Assembly (NCBI RefSeq): GCF_023159225.1
Contig: NC_063184.1
Location: forward strand, 13,257,528-13,321,527
DNA: 64,000 nt
DNA from: Perognathus longimembris pacificus
Lineage: Eukaryota > Chordata > Mammalia > Rodentia > Heteromyidae
Direction of reading: 5' to 3'
A program made the position numbers and the translations under genes. The notes below the pieces were generated by a model. That model had not been told where the DNA came from, did no database searches, and saw only the letters and a list, made by a program, of their open reading frames with translations. Shown here one piece after another: positions 12,222-24,229 of the stretch; the first letter of the stretch is position 1; every line of letters starts with the position of its first letter.

Positions 12222-12452
12222 ATTTTTTATTTTTTTTTCCAGTCCTGGGGCTTGAGCTCACATCCTGGGCCTGGTCCCTGAGCCTCTTTGTGCTCTAGCC
12301 ACAGTGCCACTTGGGGCTTTTTCTGAGGAGTTTATTGGAGATAAGAGTCTCACAGAATTTCCTGTCCAGGGTGGCTTTGAACTGCAATCCTCAGATCTCT
12401 GCCTCCTGAGTTAGCTAAGATTACAGGTGTGAGCCACCAGCACCCAGCTTTC
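12222..12452 (-). mobile_element. B1-Geo dimeric SINE
   Basis: Reverse copy with leading T-rich tail, TCCTGGGGCTTGAGCTCA, ATTGGAGATAAGAGTCTCAC and GATTACAGGTGTGAGCCACC. Confidence 0.9.
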
Positions 12453-12849
12453 ATCATAAAAATGTTGAGGGCACACAAGCATTCAGGCCACAGTTCTATA
12501 CAAAGCAAAGCAATAATAAAAGCTGATCCTTGTTGACTACTTAATAAATATAAGACGCTATTCTCAGCACTTAGAATTATTAACTTATTTAATCATCATA
12601 ACTGTTCTGCCACACCGAGGAAAAAGCCCATTCTGCAGAGGGGCAGAATCAAAGTTCACGGACAGTGTACTCCAACTTCAATGTCCATGGGGCATTTGAC
12701 TGTCCAACCATTTAGCTGATGAACTCAGGTATGTTTCCAAGCTTTGTGGATGTACCTGTAGATTTCTTTACTTTGCTCAGCCCTTAGCAGAAAGAGACCA
12801 TTCTCCTCACTTTGGTAGACCCCTTCACCACTTCTGAAAAGCATTTCAA

Positions 12850-13012
12850 AGCCAGCAGTGGTTGTGTGCCCCTATCATCCTAGCTCTGTGGGAGGTATAG
12901 GTAGGAGGATCGTAGTCTGAGGCCAGTCCTCAGTCAAAAGCATAGGATACTATCTGAAAACTAACAAAGGCAAAAAAAGTGCTGGTGGTATGGTTCAAGT
13001 GAGAGACAGTGT
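12850..13012 (+). mobile_element. Old B1-type SINE with partial Geo arm
   Basis: GTGCCCCTATCATCCTAGC, GTGGGAGGTATAGGTAGGAGG and a short TGGTTCAAGTGAGAGA remnant. Confidence 0.55.
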
Positions 13013-13127
13013 AGATATTTTAAATTTTTAGTCACTGTGCTTTAGGCTCATTAGAATAATATTTTAGAAATTCATGACTCTTTAATCCAGACCCTGTCCT
13101 GTTGAAACTCTAGTTGACCCATCAATT

Positions 13128-13366
13128 TATTTTTTTGCACAGGTACTGGGGTTTGAACTCAGTGCCTGTGCATGGTTCTTTAGCTTTATTATGCAAGGCT
13201 GGTACCATACCACTTGAACCACAGCTCCACATTGGGCTTTTTGGTGCTTAATTGGAGATAAGAGCCTTAGGGACTTTCCTGCCTGGGCTGGCTTCAGACT
13301 TTGATCCTCAAATCTCTACCTCCTGAATAGCTAGGATTATAGGTGTGAGCCACTGGTGCCCAGTTG
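13128..13366 (-). mobile_element. B1-Geo dimeric SINE
   Basis: Reverse copy: GGGTTTGAACTCAGTGCC, CACTTGAACCACAGCTCCAC, TAATTGGAGATAAGAG and GATTATAGGTGTGAGCCAC. Confidence 0.9.
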
Positions 13367-13747
13367 CACTGATTATATTAAACTATATATTTTCTGACTA
13401 GCCAGCTTGAAGGAACACTTTTCAATAGGCCATGCTCTAATCTGAGGAGAAGCCCATGGCAAAGAACACAACAGAGTTCAGTTTGTCTCTGTCTAACAAG
13501 CTATTGTGACATCTCTATGCGAGAGAGAGCTAATTTTAAACAACAGTCATGGAATATCACTGCCTAACTCCTCTTTCCTAGGACCTGGCCTTAGAAGGTT
13601 TTCCCTTTTTGGAATTCATCAGTTAACTGAAACTTGAGGGACTTTTGCAGTGTTGGGATCAGACTCCCCATTTCTTAAAGCTGAGCTGGGTCCCACTTTA
13701 TTTGTACCTCAGGCCTGGCTAGTAATCTTCTAATTAAGAATGAGGAG

Positions 13748-13980
13748 ATAAACCAAGTACCTGTGGGTCATGCCTGTAATCCCAACTACTCAGGAGGCTG
13801 AAATCTGAGGATTGTTGTTCAAAGCCAGCCTGGACAGGAAAGTCTATAGACTTTCTTATCTCCAATTAACTACCCAAAAAAAGCCAGAAATGAAGGTATG
13901 GCACAAGTGGAAGAGCACCAGCCTTGAGCAAAAGAGTTCAGGGACAGTACCCAAGCTCTGAGTTCAAGCCCTAGGACCAT
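13748..13980 (+). mobile_element. B1-Geo dimeric SINE
   Basis: GGTCATGCCTGTAATCCC, AGGAGGCTGAAATCTGAGG and a Geo arm ending GAGTTCAAGCCCTAGGACC. Its tail has grown into the GATA microsatellite that follows. Confidence 0.9.
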
Positions 13981-13981
13981 T

Positions 13982-14035
<54 letters not shown>

Positions 14036-14045
14036 CAGACAGACA
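13981..14045. repeat. (GATA)n-(GACA)n microsatellite
   Basis: About 13 GATA units ending in GACA units, seeded at the 3' tail of the preceding SINE. Confidence 0.97.
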
Positions 14046-14059
14046 TATATACAATAATT

Positions 14060-14290
14060 AAAACCGGTATGGTGGTATATGCCTGTGATCCTAGCTACTC
14101 TGGATGCTGTTATGTAAAGATCACAGTTCATAGTCAGCTCAGGCAGGAAAGTTTGTGAGAATTATATCTCCAATGAACCAGCAAAATGCCACAAATAGAG
14201 CTATGGTTCAAGTGGGAGAGTGCCAGCCTTGACTAGAAAAGGCTAAGGGACAGGGCTCAGGCTCTGAATTCAAGTCTCCAAACTGATACC
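14060..14290 (+). mobile_element. B1-Geo dimeric SINE
   Basis: TATGGTGGTATATGCCTGTG and Geo-arm ATGGTTCAAGTGGGAGAGTG. It lies head-to-tail with the copy before the GATA repeat. Confidence 0.85.
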
Positions 14291-14415
14291 TCCTGAAAGA
14301 AGAAGGAGGAGAGAAGAAGAAAAGGAGAAGGAGAGAAGAATAGACAATGACATAAAGGACAGAGAAGTGAAAGGGAAGGGGTAGAGGAAGGGAGAAAGGA
14401 GGAGGAGGAGGATCA
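14291..14415. repeat. Polypurine tract (GAA/GGA)n
   Basis: Almost pure A/G on the + strand for about 120 bp, an expanded SINE tail. Confidence 0.85.
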
Positions 14416-15274
14416 AATAATTAGGTGTTCCCTAAGGGTTGGTGGGACCATAGCCTCTGGCAGGAAAAATACTGGGTGAGATTTTCCTGGGCTGTCCTAC
14501 ACAGCACATTCCAGGGACAGGATAAATACACCGAGCTTGAATCCAATGGCTACCTGAAGGAATCGTAGGCTGAAGTGGTGGCCAGGCTTCTGGTTGAGGT
14601 TTTCTATCCCAAAACATGGGGCTCACAGTGTGTCACGGGTATGTGGATATGAAAGTCTAAAACTGGCTCGCTGATTCCAAGAAGAAGGACTAGGAGCTGG
14701 ACTCAGTTAGCTCTTTTCATCATGGTGGGAAAATGAAGTATGCTGGGCATAGAAGAGAACTGGCTGGAAATGGGGTGAATGGAAGAAACGGGGGCCTCCC
14801 CAAGAATGCAGTCTGTGCTCAGCATGGCCCGATGCCTACCCTGTTGACCGTGAAGATAGTTGCCAGATCTTCTGGGTTTTCAGAAGCTGGAAATCCAGTT
14901 GTATTTTTTTTTTTTTTCTGAGTGGGAAATCTCCTATTTTTAAAACACTGTGTGGGCCAAACCAAACACGTTTGTGGGTTGAATTCAGTCTGCGGCCTGG
15001 CATTTGGAGACTTCTGATTTATAGTGCTCACAAAACATGACGTTTCTGTTCCAATTTGGAGTCTTGAGGTTTTGTGACTTCCAGGCTCAGCCCATTTTTC
15101 TGCATGCTGCCTTCTCCCTTCACTCCTTCATTATTTATACACGTCAGCATTGTCCCTACTCTTAGTGGCACAATTTTTTGGCATCGTTAGCATTTTTGCA
15201 TGACTTATTACAGTGCTTTAAATAACGCAATACTACCTTAGACTTTTAAAAAATTAATTCTTTTTTCATGATGT
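14416..15274. other. Intergenic; possible old DNA-transposon relic at 14880-15025
   Basis: GTGTGGGCCAAACCAAACACG followed by GGTTGAATTCAGTCTGCGG and a T run recall an ancient hAT-like repeat common in mammals, but I cannot assign a family. No gene seen. Confidence 0.3.
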
Positions 15275-15450
15275 TTTAACTTAAAATTTTTTTTTAAAAT
15301 TAAGTAGTTGTACTTAAGGGGCTTAGATTCCAGAAGGCAGCTTAGGAGTACAATGTATCTTAATTGATGTCATCTCTTTTTTCACCCCCATCTTTCTCCA
15401 AACCTCATCCCATCCCTACCCTTAAGTTATATAGTTCAATTTTAACATAA
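15275..15450 (-). mobile_element. L1 3' UTR fragment, antisense
   Basis: T/A-rich start, AAGTAGTTGTACTTAAGGGG, AGTACAATGTATCTTAATTG, then a pyrimidine tract. The layout matches the antisense L1 ends at 41990 and 63222. Confidence 0.5.
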
Positions 15451-15461
15451 TGTACTAATGC

Positions 15462-15464
<3 letters not shown>

Positions 15465-15521
<57 letters not shown>
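15465..15521. repeat. (GT)n microsatellite
   Basis: About 28 GT units beside a reverse SINE. Confidence 0.97.
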
Positions 15522-15727
15522 GGTTTTGAGGTTTGAACTCAGTGTCTGGGTGCTCTCTCTGGCTTGTTTGCTCTCTACCACTTGGGCCACAGCTCCCCTT
15601 CCAGTCAGTTGATTGGAAATAATAGTCGGACACACTGTCTTGCCTGGGCTGGATTTGAACTCTTGTCCTCAGATCTCAGCCTCTTGAGTAGCTAGGATTA
15701 CAGACATGAGCCAACAGCACTTGGCTC
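15522..15727 (-). mobile_element. B1-Geo dimeric SINE
   Basis: GAGGTTTGAACTCAGTGTC, CACTTGGGCCACAGCTCCCC and GTAGCTAGGATTACAGACAT in reverse order. Confidence 0.9.
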
Positions 15728-17286
15728 ATGCACTTTTAAAACAAGTCAAAGAAAACTTAATGCTGTACTTGGAATCATTCTCTGAAGCTTCATTTGCCAA
15801 AACTCAAACATCTCAAAGCCATTTTGGGATTCCCACTTCCAGTAATAGTTGATTCTAATCCAGCCCAACTTTCTTGTAAAACAAACTAAAATATCTGAGG
15901 AAAATATAGCAAACACCTTATTAATATCCCCTCAAATCTAGCAAGACAATGAAGATTTTCCTGGAGAGAATAGAATGAATGGAGGAACGTATAAGTTGGT
16001 GCCTCTCATCCTGGGCTGGGGGGCATGTCACCAATAGGAAGCCAGAGGTATCTGTAATCAGGAGGCTCACATGGGACAAGTCAGTGAAATGATTCTTAAC
16101 CCGTGCTTCCTGTTGCCCATTAAGGCTACCTAGAGGATATGAGCAGCAGTCTGAGGTTATTCAGCATCCCAACTTGACCTTTCCAGTGCCCCTGTCCCTT
16201 TCCCATGGTGATTGCTTCTTATATTTGTGTAGAGTCCACTGGGCCAAAACCTATTCAGCTGCCCCACTGTGCTCCTCACTACTCGAGCAATGTTCAGGGC
16301 CACAGGCAGTGTGAATCCTTACCAAATGATGCCAAAACCTATTCCCCAGGCCTTCAAAGGCACCCGCCCTGGGTCCACCCTCCAAGGTGCATATCTTACT
16401 TTTGCAGTGTGCATCCCTGGGTCCTAGAGTGTGTGTGTGTGGGGGGGGAGGTAGGAACAGGAAATGGTGTGTGTGCATGTGTGTGTGTATGCACACGTGT
16501 GTGAAAGTGGCCTGGAGATTGGGTATCTACAACACCCAGCATGGTGCTTGATCTTAAGACCTTAAAACAGATGATCAAAAACCAACAAACATGTCAGTCA
16601 TTTTAAGAATGTTGTGACACTAGGGTTATGTAAGGCTTTCTAGATTGGACTTGTTACTATGACAACAAGAGAGTAACCCGGTTATGATGACAAAAACTCT
16701 ATCTAAATTCCAGTCTTGCACAAGTTGGATTCCCATATCAGGGACCGGCTGTGTAATCGATGGACATCAAGTGAGTAGACTTGAGGATTTAGGTCATGAG
16801 GTAGTTGTAATATATAGCCTTCCTGGATCATAACCTAAACTCACCACCAGAATCATCCCAGTGCCTCTCTCCAATGCTAACTAACTTCTAGACGTTTACT
16901 TCATCGCATTTCACATCCAGACACTAGTGACAGGGTCTGAACACATGGGCCATGTAAACAATGAGCCAATATTCCACTAATTATGGCAAGTAACTAAAGG
17001 CAGTCCTCCCAAGCTCCTTGAGATGTCAACATGCTCCAGGAAAAATCATATGCTGCTCACAAAAAAGCACTTCTGTCTTTAATAATAATTGTCTTAGAGA
17101 TGTTGGGATGCCATGCCAAATGCAATTTATTGGGAGAACTGAGTAAAATTTGTTTTAGAAAGTTTCTTCTTAAAAGACAATAAACTCTCTATAGTTGCAT
17201 ATTATGTCCTCCTTCAGTTTGTCTAAATGTTCTCACTCTACTGGATACTTGGTATAAATGGAAAATATTCAATAAATAATTTTTTT
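15728..17286. other. Intergenic, with a GT-rich stretch at 16425-16503
   Basis: Unique-looking sequence with no credible coding frame. 16425-16503 mixes GTGT runs with a G9 run. Confidence 0.3.
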
Positions 17287-17302
17287 TAAAAAGGAAGTAG
17301 AA

Positions 17303-17548
17303 GCCAGGCTCTTGTGGCTCATGCTTATAATCTTAGCCACTCAGGAGGCTGAGATCTGAGCATCAGTTTGGAGCCAGCCTGGGCAGGAGCATTTGTAAGA
17401 CCTTTATCTCCAATTAATCACAGAAAAAGCCACAAGTAGTTCTGTGGCTCAAGTAGTAGAAAGCTAGCTGTGAGCAAAAGGAGCTCAAGCACAGTGCCTA
17501 GGTCCAGAGTTCAAGTCCCAAGACCAGCCAAACGAATAAATGAATGAA
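17303..17548 (+). mobile_element. B1-Geo dimeric SINE with target-site duplication
   Basis: Full B1 and Geo arms with an (AATG)n-like tail. A 16-bp repeat TAAAAAGGAAGT(A/T)GAA, with one mismatch, flanks it at 17287-17302 and 17549-17564. Confidence 0.92.
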
Positions 17549-17659
17549 TAAAAAGGAAGTTGAAATTGTATGTCATAATTAAGAACAATAAATATATAAT
17601 TCAATGTGATAGAATGTAGTTAGTATGTCAGAAAACCATCTCCTCTCTCCAGTTTAGAA

Positions 17660-18150
17660 ATAGTCTCATCATTCCAGAGAAATGTACCATTTAGTAATGG
17701 CCCCCAATTCTCCCCTCTCCCCATGTCCTGGTCAGTACCAGTGCATGCCTTGTGTCTGTAACTTTGATTCTTCTGGATATCTTATATGAAAGTGTTGTGC
17801 AGTATACAACCTCTTTAAGTCTGGCTTCTTTCATTTTGCACAATATTTTTGAGTTTCCTACAGGTGGTAGCATTTATTAGTACCTTTTTTTTTATAGCTG
17901 AGCAATATACATATTATGTAGCTTTTTCAATTTGCTTGTCTAGACGTCTGTGGATGGCATTTGGGTAGTTTTCCCTTTTGATGATCATAAACAATGCTTC
18001 ACTAAACATTCCTTCACAAATGTCCGTGTAGACATGGGTTTCTATTCTTCTGAAGCATGTATCTAGGAGTGAAATTGCTGGTCATATGATAATTCTAAAT
18101 TTAACTTTTTGAGGAACTGCTAAAATATAACCAATCATTGTATCCTGTAG
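17660..18150 (-). mobile_element. Old L1 ORF2/3' fragment, antisense
   Basis: Typical antisense L1 phrases are present: GGATGGCATTTGGGTAGTTT, ATCTAGGAGTGAAATTGCTG and TCATATGATAATTCTAAATT. Decayed, no open frame. Confidence 0.7.
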
Positions 18151-18162
18151 ATATATCTACAG

Positions 18163-18216
18163 AATATATATATATATACATATATATAAATAACTACATA
18201 TATACAATATATTGTA
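18163..18216. repeat. (TA)n-rich low-complexity DNA
   Basis: TATATATATATACATATATATA and similar. Confidence 0.85.
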
Positions 18217-18564
18217 TATTTTATTTTAATGAGCTGTAATTCATATAATAAAACTTATGACCTTAAAATATACTATCAGTTAGTTTTTTGTATATTAATA
18301 AAGTTGTGTAACCTTCATTGCAGTCCATTTTGAAATATTTTTGCCACCCCTAAAGAAACGTTATACGCGAGCACTTACCTTTCCTCCTAGTCATCATCTC
18401 TAAACCTAGATTTGCCTACTTTCTTTCTACCTACAGTTGTTTATTTATGGTGTTGCATACAAATGAAATCATAGAGTATGTGGTCATTTCTGGTTGGCTC
18501 CCTTCCACATTCAAACAGGAGTGTAATGCTTCCAAGGTTTATCCAGATAACGGTATAATTATAT

Positions 18565-18588
18565 ATGTGTGTGTGTGTGTGTGTGTGT
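18565..18588. repeat. Short (TG)n repeat
   Basis: About 12 TG units inside the antisense L1 fragment. Confidence 0.85.
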
Positions 18589-18770
18589 ATCTTTATACAC
18601 ACATATATTTCATTTCTTTTGCTGGATATGTAATATTCCATTACAGTGATATATCATATCTTATTATTTGTTCATCAGTTGATAGCCATTTGGGGTATTT
18701 TCACTTACTGGTAATTATGCACCTGGTTGCTCTAAACACGCATGTAGGTTTTGTGTACATAATATGTTCC

Positions 18771-18810
18771 ATGGGGCTAGGAATATGGCCTAGTGGTAAA
18801 GTGCTTGTTT
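18771..18810 (+). mobile_element. Tail-less 5' half of an ID-like SINE
   Basis: Only the first 38 or so bases of the IDL arm are present: GGGGCTAGGAATATGGCC, then TAGTGGTAAAGTGCTTGTTT. There is no B box, no Geo arm and no A tail. The flanks repeat CATAATATGTTC (18758-18769 and 18811-18822), so the fragment itself was inserted. Confidence 0.75.
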
Positions 18811-19194
18811 CATAATATGTTCATTTTCTTGGGCATATGGCTAGGAGTAGAATTAGTTGAGAATTAGAATGACTGTTACTTGAGTAGTGCTTGCGTATAC
18901 TTAAGTAGTATTACTTGAGTACTAGGAGGTTTGGGAGGTAATTAAGTCAGAAAGGCAAAGTGCTTGTGCTTGGATTTGTGTCTTTGCAAAAGACACCCCA
19001 GAGCGATCCTCTGCTGCCTCTGCCACATGAGTTTTGATAAGAAGCTGCTGTCTGTAAGGCACTAAGACCATCATAATTTGTTAGAACAGCTTGAGACTCG
19101 AAGGCACTAACACTTTATACATCTTTTTGTTTATAGTCACCTCAATGGATGTACCAAATAGTATTTTATTATCATTTTGTGTGAGGGAGGGGGG

Positions 19195-19436
19195 GCGGGA
19201 CTGTCTCAGGGCTTCATCTCAACTCAGGGCCTGGGCACTGTCTCTGAGCTTTTGTGCTCATGGCTAGCACTCTGCCATTTAAGCCACAGCTCCACTTCTG
19301 GCTTTTTGCTGGTTCATTGGAGATAAGAGCTTCATGGAATTTCCTGCCTGGGCTGGCTTCAAACCATGATCCTCAGAGCTCAGACTCCTGAGATTACAGC
19401 TAGGATTACAGGCATGAGCCACAAGTGCCCAGCTAC
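19195..19436 (-). mobile_element. B1-Geo dimeric SINE
   Basis: CTCAACTCAGGGCCTGGGCA, AAGCCACAGCTCCACTTCTG, ATTGGAGATAAGAGC and GCTAGGATTACAGGCATGAG. Confidence 0.9.
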
Positions 19437-19499
19437 AGATTATATTTTGATTGGTGGATAAAAATGTTATGATCAAAGGCTGTCAGGAATAGCTTAACT

Positions 19500-19895
19500 C
19501 CAGTGCATCCTCTGGCATCTATGATCCATTTCACTAAGCGACTTTTCATTGCTCCTCACACTTCCCTGGGGTGGTTTGTTATGTTAGTAGGCCCCAGTGA
19601 GTCCCGCCTTGGTGGTGTCCAGTCCCCTTCCTTTGAAGTGGAGGTAACTTTGGGTCTTGCCTTAACCACTAGCATTCAATGGAAAAAAAACCTGCTCTTT
19701 GAGAAATCCAGCTAGCCTGGTGGAGAAACGATGTATAAAGACCACATGAAGATGGAGAGGCCTTGAAGAACTATGGAGCTGAACGAAGGAAGTCCAAAAG
19801 ACAGAACTGAGACTTGGGCAGTCTGGATAATTACAATGCACAGCTAAAGTGGAGAAGCATTGATTTATCCATGGAAGACTTCCAAATAACTCTGC
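19500..19895 (+). mobile_element. MLT1-like (ERVL-MaLR) LTR fragment
   Basis: CTTTGAAGTGGAGGTAACTTTGG, CCACTAGCATTCAATGG and GACCACATGAAGATGGAGAG resemble an ancient mammalian MaLR LTR. Heavily diverged. Confidence 0.4.
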
Positions 19896-20379
19896 TGTCC
19901 CATAGAATTGTCTGGGAAGTTCAACGATGTCCTGTATGATCCACAGTCCCCTGTATCATCCCTGTAGTCTTGTCCCTCCTTTCCCTTTGCTGATTCTATC
20001 CCTCAAACGTCCTCAGGCACTATGTACAGTCCCTGTCTCTGCAGTGCTCTTCCTTAGTCCATTTCCCCACAGACCTCAACTCCAGCATCCTCTTACCAGC
20101 CTTGCTCAAGGCCATGTAGTAAGTGAAATAATGGAGTTCACATTGCTAGTGCTGATGTGCTCGCCACTTAGGCAGATTTACTTATTAGAATAGGTGAAGG
20201 TGAGAAAAGAATGAAAACTGCTCTAATGCCAGTCATTCGTGAGGATGTGGAAAAGAAGAAGTGTCTTCTAGTATTTGTGGGTGAGTAACTTGAAATCACC
20301 TGGAGAAGTTAATGAGGCATGGACCTTGCTAGCAAGAACTATGGTGGGGGCAGTTTTAAAGTAGGTTCACCATTTGTTT

Positions 20380-21120
20380 GCCAAGCTTCCCTCCAATGGG
20401 CGGGGCTTCACTCCGTCCTCTAGAGGCGCAGTGATTCACTTCCCATGAACAGTGTATGGGACAAATGACAGTGAGTGTGACTTCCAAGCCTAAGAGGCCT
20501 TGCAGGAGGCTCCTTCATCCCCTAGCAAGGTGGGGAGCTTCATCCCCTAGCAACCTGTGGGCTGTGTGAGGGTTTTGCAGTCATTTGGTACCGGACAGGG
20601 CAGTCATGAAGGCCCCTCATATGTTTTCTTGTGGCCTCTGCCTGTGTTGATCATTTTGTATGGCCCTCAAATGATATTATAAATATCCACATAGCCCTTG
20701 GAAACAAAAAAAGGCTCCCCACCATGGCTTGGATCATTTGCTCTGTGGGAGAAGCCAACTGCAATGTTCTAAGAACACACAAGCAGACCTTTGGAGAGAC
20801 CCAAGTGGCAAAGAACTGAAGCTTCCTGACTACAGCCAGGGAGAAATTAAGTCCTCATGTCAAGAGCCATGGGACTCAGCCATCTTGGAAGCCCTTGTTG
20901 TCCCAATCAAGCCTTCTGATGACTGCAGGCTCAGCTGACATCTTGACTTCATGAGAGACCTTCAGCCCCAGCCCCCTAACTACACCAGTCTCCAATTCCT
21001 GCTCCACAGAAGCTGTCTAATAAGAAAAATATGTTGTTTTATACTGTTATTTTTTTCTTTTGGGGAGGGTAATTTGTCACAAAGCAACAATATTTAAGAA
21101 ACCTTGTATCTGTGTCAAAG
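20380..21120 (+). mobile_element. MLT1-like (ERVL-MaLR) LTR, 3' part
   Basis: GTGACTTCCAAGCCTAAGAGG, TGATGACTGCAGGCTCAGCTG, CTTCATGAGAGACC and the end GTAATTTGTCACAAAGCAAC match the conserved 3' half of MaLR-type LTRs. It may be a second copy rather than a continuation of the piece at 19500. Confidence 0.5.
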
Positions 21121-21563
21121 TAGTTGCATAGCAGGGTGTTTATAAAGCACTGCTTGAAATAGGAGAGAGAAGACAAAGTGAATGGAAAGAAACCTGAGGT
21201 TCAGGAGAATGGATAGACTGTGATACAATGCTATAGACACAGTGGCAAATAGATTTTAATGGAGTTATAGCTTGAATAAGTCTCTAAAACACAATGTGGA
21301 AGGGGGGAAAAGAGTTCATTAATATCAACAGGACATTTATGTGGAGTTCAAGAACATGTAAAACTAAATAATAGATTGCTTGTGAGTATATATGCAAGCA
21401 GTAATATTAAGAAATGTAAGGGAAATAAACCATCACTCCCATAATGCAGTATATTAGTTATATATGCCCCAAAGGAATTGCCTTAGAACAATAAACATTT
21501 GTTTTCTCAAAGTTTTTATTGGTCAGAAATTTGGGAGCAGATTAACTGGGGACTGATTCCAGC

Positions 21564-21564
<1 letters not shown>
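21121..21564. other. Intergenic sequence without recognised features
   Basis: AT-rich, nothing supportable. Confidence 0.3.

Positions 21565-21619
<55 letters not shown>
21565..21619. repeat. (GT)n microsatellite
   Basis: About 27 GT units beside a reverse SINE. Confidence 0.97.
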
Positions 21620-21621
<2 letters not shown>

Positions 21622-21853
21622 GGAGCTTGAACTCTGGGCCTTATTTTCTATCTTGAGGGCTTGAACTCAGAGCTTTTGTTCTCAAGGCTAACGTTGCACC
21701 ATGTAAGCCACAGCTCCACTTCTGGCTCTTTGGTGGTTAATTGGAGATAAGAGTCTCACAGTCTTTCCTGCCCAGGCTGGCTTCAAACCTTGATCCTCAG
21801 ATCTCAGCCCCCTGAGTAGCTAGGATTAAAGGTATGAGCCATGACACCAGGCA
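21620..21853 (-). mobile_element. B1-Geo dimeric SINE
   Basis: GGAGCTTGAACTCTGGGCC, TAAGCCACAGCTCCACTTC, TTAATTGGAGATAAGAGTC and GAGTAGCTAGGATTAAAGG. Confidence 0.9.
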
Positions 21854-22786
21854 CAACTCCTCTTTGGTCCCAGGTACACCAAATAGGCTTTTTAGGCCTA
21901 GTCTGATATTCATTCAAGTAGTTCTCTCTTGTGTTCCACAAGATGGAGGGAAGAGCAAGACATGCAGGGGCCAGATTTAGTCAGGGGACAGATGTCAGAC
22001 TGATGTCTAAAGGCATCTGTCTGGAGAACACCCCCAGAATTTGGGGGATCCTTTCTTGCTTCTTATACCTGCATTCAGTCCACGTAAACTATCAGAGGTT
22101 TGTTTCATAAAGGGAGTTGCAGGTGTACTTGTAAAGTTGGTTTCATAGACTCAATGGAAAGTTGCCCCGTGTTTGAATTAGCAATGTAATTTTTTAAATG
22201 CAGGGGAAAACCCATTAGGTGGGGGTTGATATTTTGTTCTTTAAGGCATGAGAAAAACATTCCCCTTCCTCCTCCAAACAAAACAGAATAACAAACCCAG
22301 AGCTGGGCACAGAGAGCACAGGGATTTTGTAGCCCTGTGGAGTGCAGCATATCGCATTCATACCGTTGTAAAGCAAAATCCCTGGCTTAACCAGGCCAGA
22401 ACATGGATCAGTTCCTTGATCTGTCTGAAAGGGAAATTTTCAGCTGTCACTCAGAGCTAAATTCTTCTTTTCGGCTCTTTGGCACTGAAAGATATTAATA
22501 ATTATTTGGTGAGTTATTGAATTTTTTCCTGGTTACGGGAGTGCACTTCAGTGCACTAAACTCTCCATTGCCTACTCCATCCTTTTTGGGGAACTGTCTT
22601 AGGAAAGATGGTGCTGTGAGCCTCCACTCTCCTCTGGCTTTGTCAAACAGCACCAGAATGCCACACATAAAGTGCACCGCCATTTTCATGATGGCTCTAC
22701 AGGGGGGACACAGGTGGTATGGGTGCTCAAAACCACAGATACCCTCATGCACTGGCTTCTGGGGTTGGTTTTAGCTATTTGTTTGT
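21854..22786. other. Intergenic sequence without recognised features
   Basis: Open frames on both strands overlap each other (22495-22774) and show no recognisable protein. Confidence 0.3.
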
Positions 22787-23008
22787 TTATTTATTCCAGT
22801 ATTGGGGCTTGTTCTCAGAGCCCCATGCTCTTCCCTTGCTTTTCGCTTTAACACTTGGGCCACAGCTCCACTTCTGACTTTTTGCTGGCTAATTGAGGAT
22901 TAAGAGTCTTGTGGATTTTTCTGCATGGACCAATTTCGAACCCCAATCCTCAGACCTCAGCCTTCGAGGAGTAGCAGAGTACCAGAATGACAGGTGTTAG
23001 TCAGGGTC
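22787..23008 (-). mobile_element. B1-Geo dimeric SINE, diverged
   Basis: GGGGCTTGTTCTCAGAG, TTGGGCCACAGCTCCACTTC and CAATCCTCAGACCTCAGCC. Confidence 0.85.
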
Positions 23009-23899
23009 CAGCGTCATTGGCTTCTGTGTTGATAATTTCAGTGGTTGACATCAGTTAAAGCTGTGGTTTTAGAAGTTAGTCTCGAAAATTAATGGCACCA
23101 AAAGATGTTTTCTACTCAGAAGAAATCTTTTCCATTGATGTAATTAATATCTACTTTAACATACATAATACAACTCACTTGGGTTGACAGTCTTTCTAAT
23201 TGTAAGCAAAATGTGAAAATTTGGGGGAAAAAGTGTTAGTTCTTCACATCTCTGCTCAGTATTCATGATTGATCAGCCTCGTAGAAGTATTAGGAACAGA
23301 GTATGCCTGTGTCACATTAGCCAACTTTTCTACCCACTTAAAAGTTCCTGTTCTCTTATATTTATCTCTTCTATCTTACTTTTTTCCCCTTCGCAGGTAT
23401 CATCATTTTCACCTTAACACCTTCCTGCTTGCCTGTCAGCCTGTCTCCCTCCCTTCTTCCCTCTCTCCTTCCCTAGTTCTCTCCCACTCCTCTTCATCTC
23501 CTTTCTCTTCCCTTTTTTGTTTGTGGCCTGCAGATCTGTATCCACAGCGCTGCTGGTGATGGGTGATGGTGAATCCTGGGCCAGGATCTCAGCTCAGTTA
23601 GCAGTAGGGAGAAGAAATGCTTGGGTGGCCTGTTGCACACATGGCAGGCATCTGGGAGCTGGAACACATTGTATTCAGTTTGCTGTGCCTCTGTAAAGAG
23701 CACCCTAATTGCTCATGCCAGGAGAGAAGGCATGTTCCCCAATGCCTTCCTAGGGCACCTGTTAATGAAATAGATGTGTACATACATCCAAGAGGCAGAC
23801 CTTAGTATTTAACAGCCTGCCTAGTTATACGATGGTTTGGTGGTTCTAGCACCACTTCTGCTGCCATAGTAAGTGAACGTTGATTTCTTAAGATTTTGT
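23009..23899. other. Intergenic, with a pyrimidine-rich stretch at 23425-23515
   Basis: No gene seen. The CT-rich stretch is low complexity. Confidence 0.3.
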
Positions 23900-23974
23900 T
23901 TATGTTAATTTCGTTTTGCTGTTGTAACAGATCACCACAAACTTAGCATCTCAATGTATCTATGGATTTATGTA

Positions 23975-24128
23975 TTAATTTATTGCTGGGACCAAGTCTT
24001 GAACTCAAAGGCTCATGCTCTCTCTGTTGGCTTGCTCTATTTCACTTGAGCAATGCCTCCAACTTAGCTTTTTGCTGGTTAATTGGAGATGGAGCCTCAC
24101 AGACTATTTTGTCCAGGCTAGCTTTGAA
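23975..24128 (-). mobile_element. B1-Geo SINE, partial
   Basis: CTTGAACTCAAAGGCTCATG, TTCACTTGAGCAATGCC and TTAATTGGAGATGGAGCC. The B1 end is missing. Confidence 0.8.
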
Positions 24129-24229
24129 TGGGTCAGCTCAGCCTTTGTGACCCTGGTGATGAATACTCTCATTGGGCTGATCTCTGCTTCTCTTGTTACA
24201 GCTCTCCTCCTTCTGAGACCCCACCTCTG

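Larger units (their letters stand above)
18230..18890 (-). mobile_element. Second old L1 fragment, antisense
   Basis: ATTTGCCTACTTTCTTTC, CTTCCAAGGTTTATCCAGA, TATGTAATATTCCATTAC and GGCATATGGCTAGGAGTAGA follow the antisense order of an old L1 3' region. A TG run (18565-18588) and a half-SINE (18771-18810) lie inside it. Confidence 0.7.
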
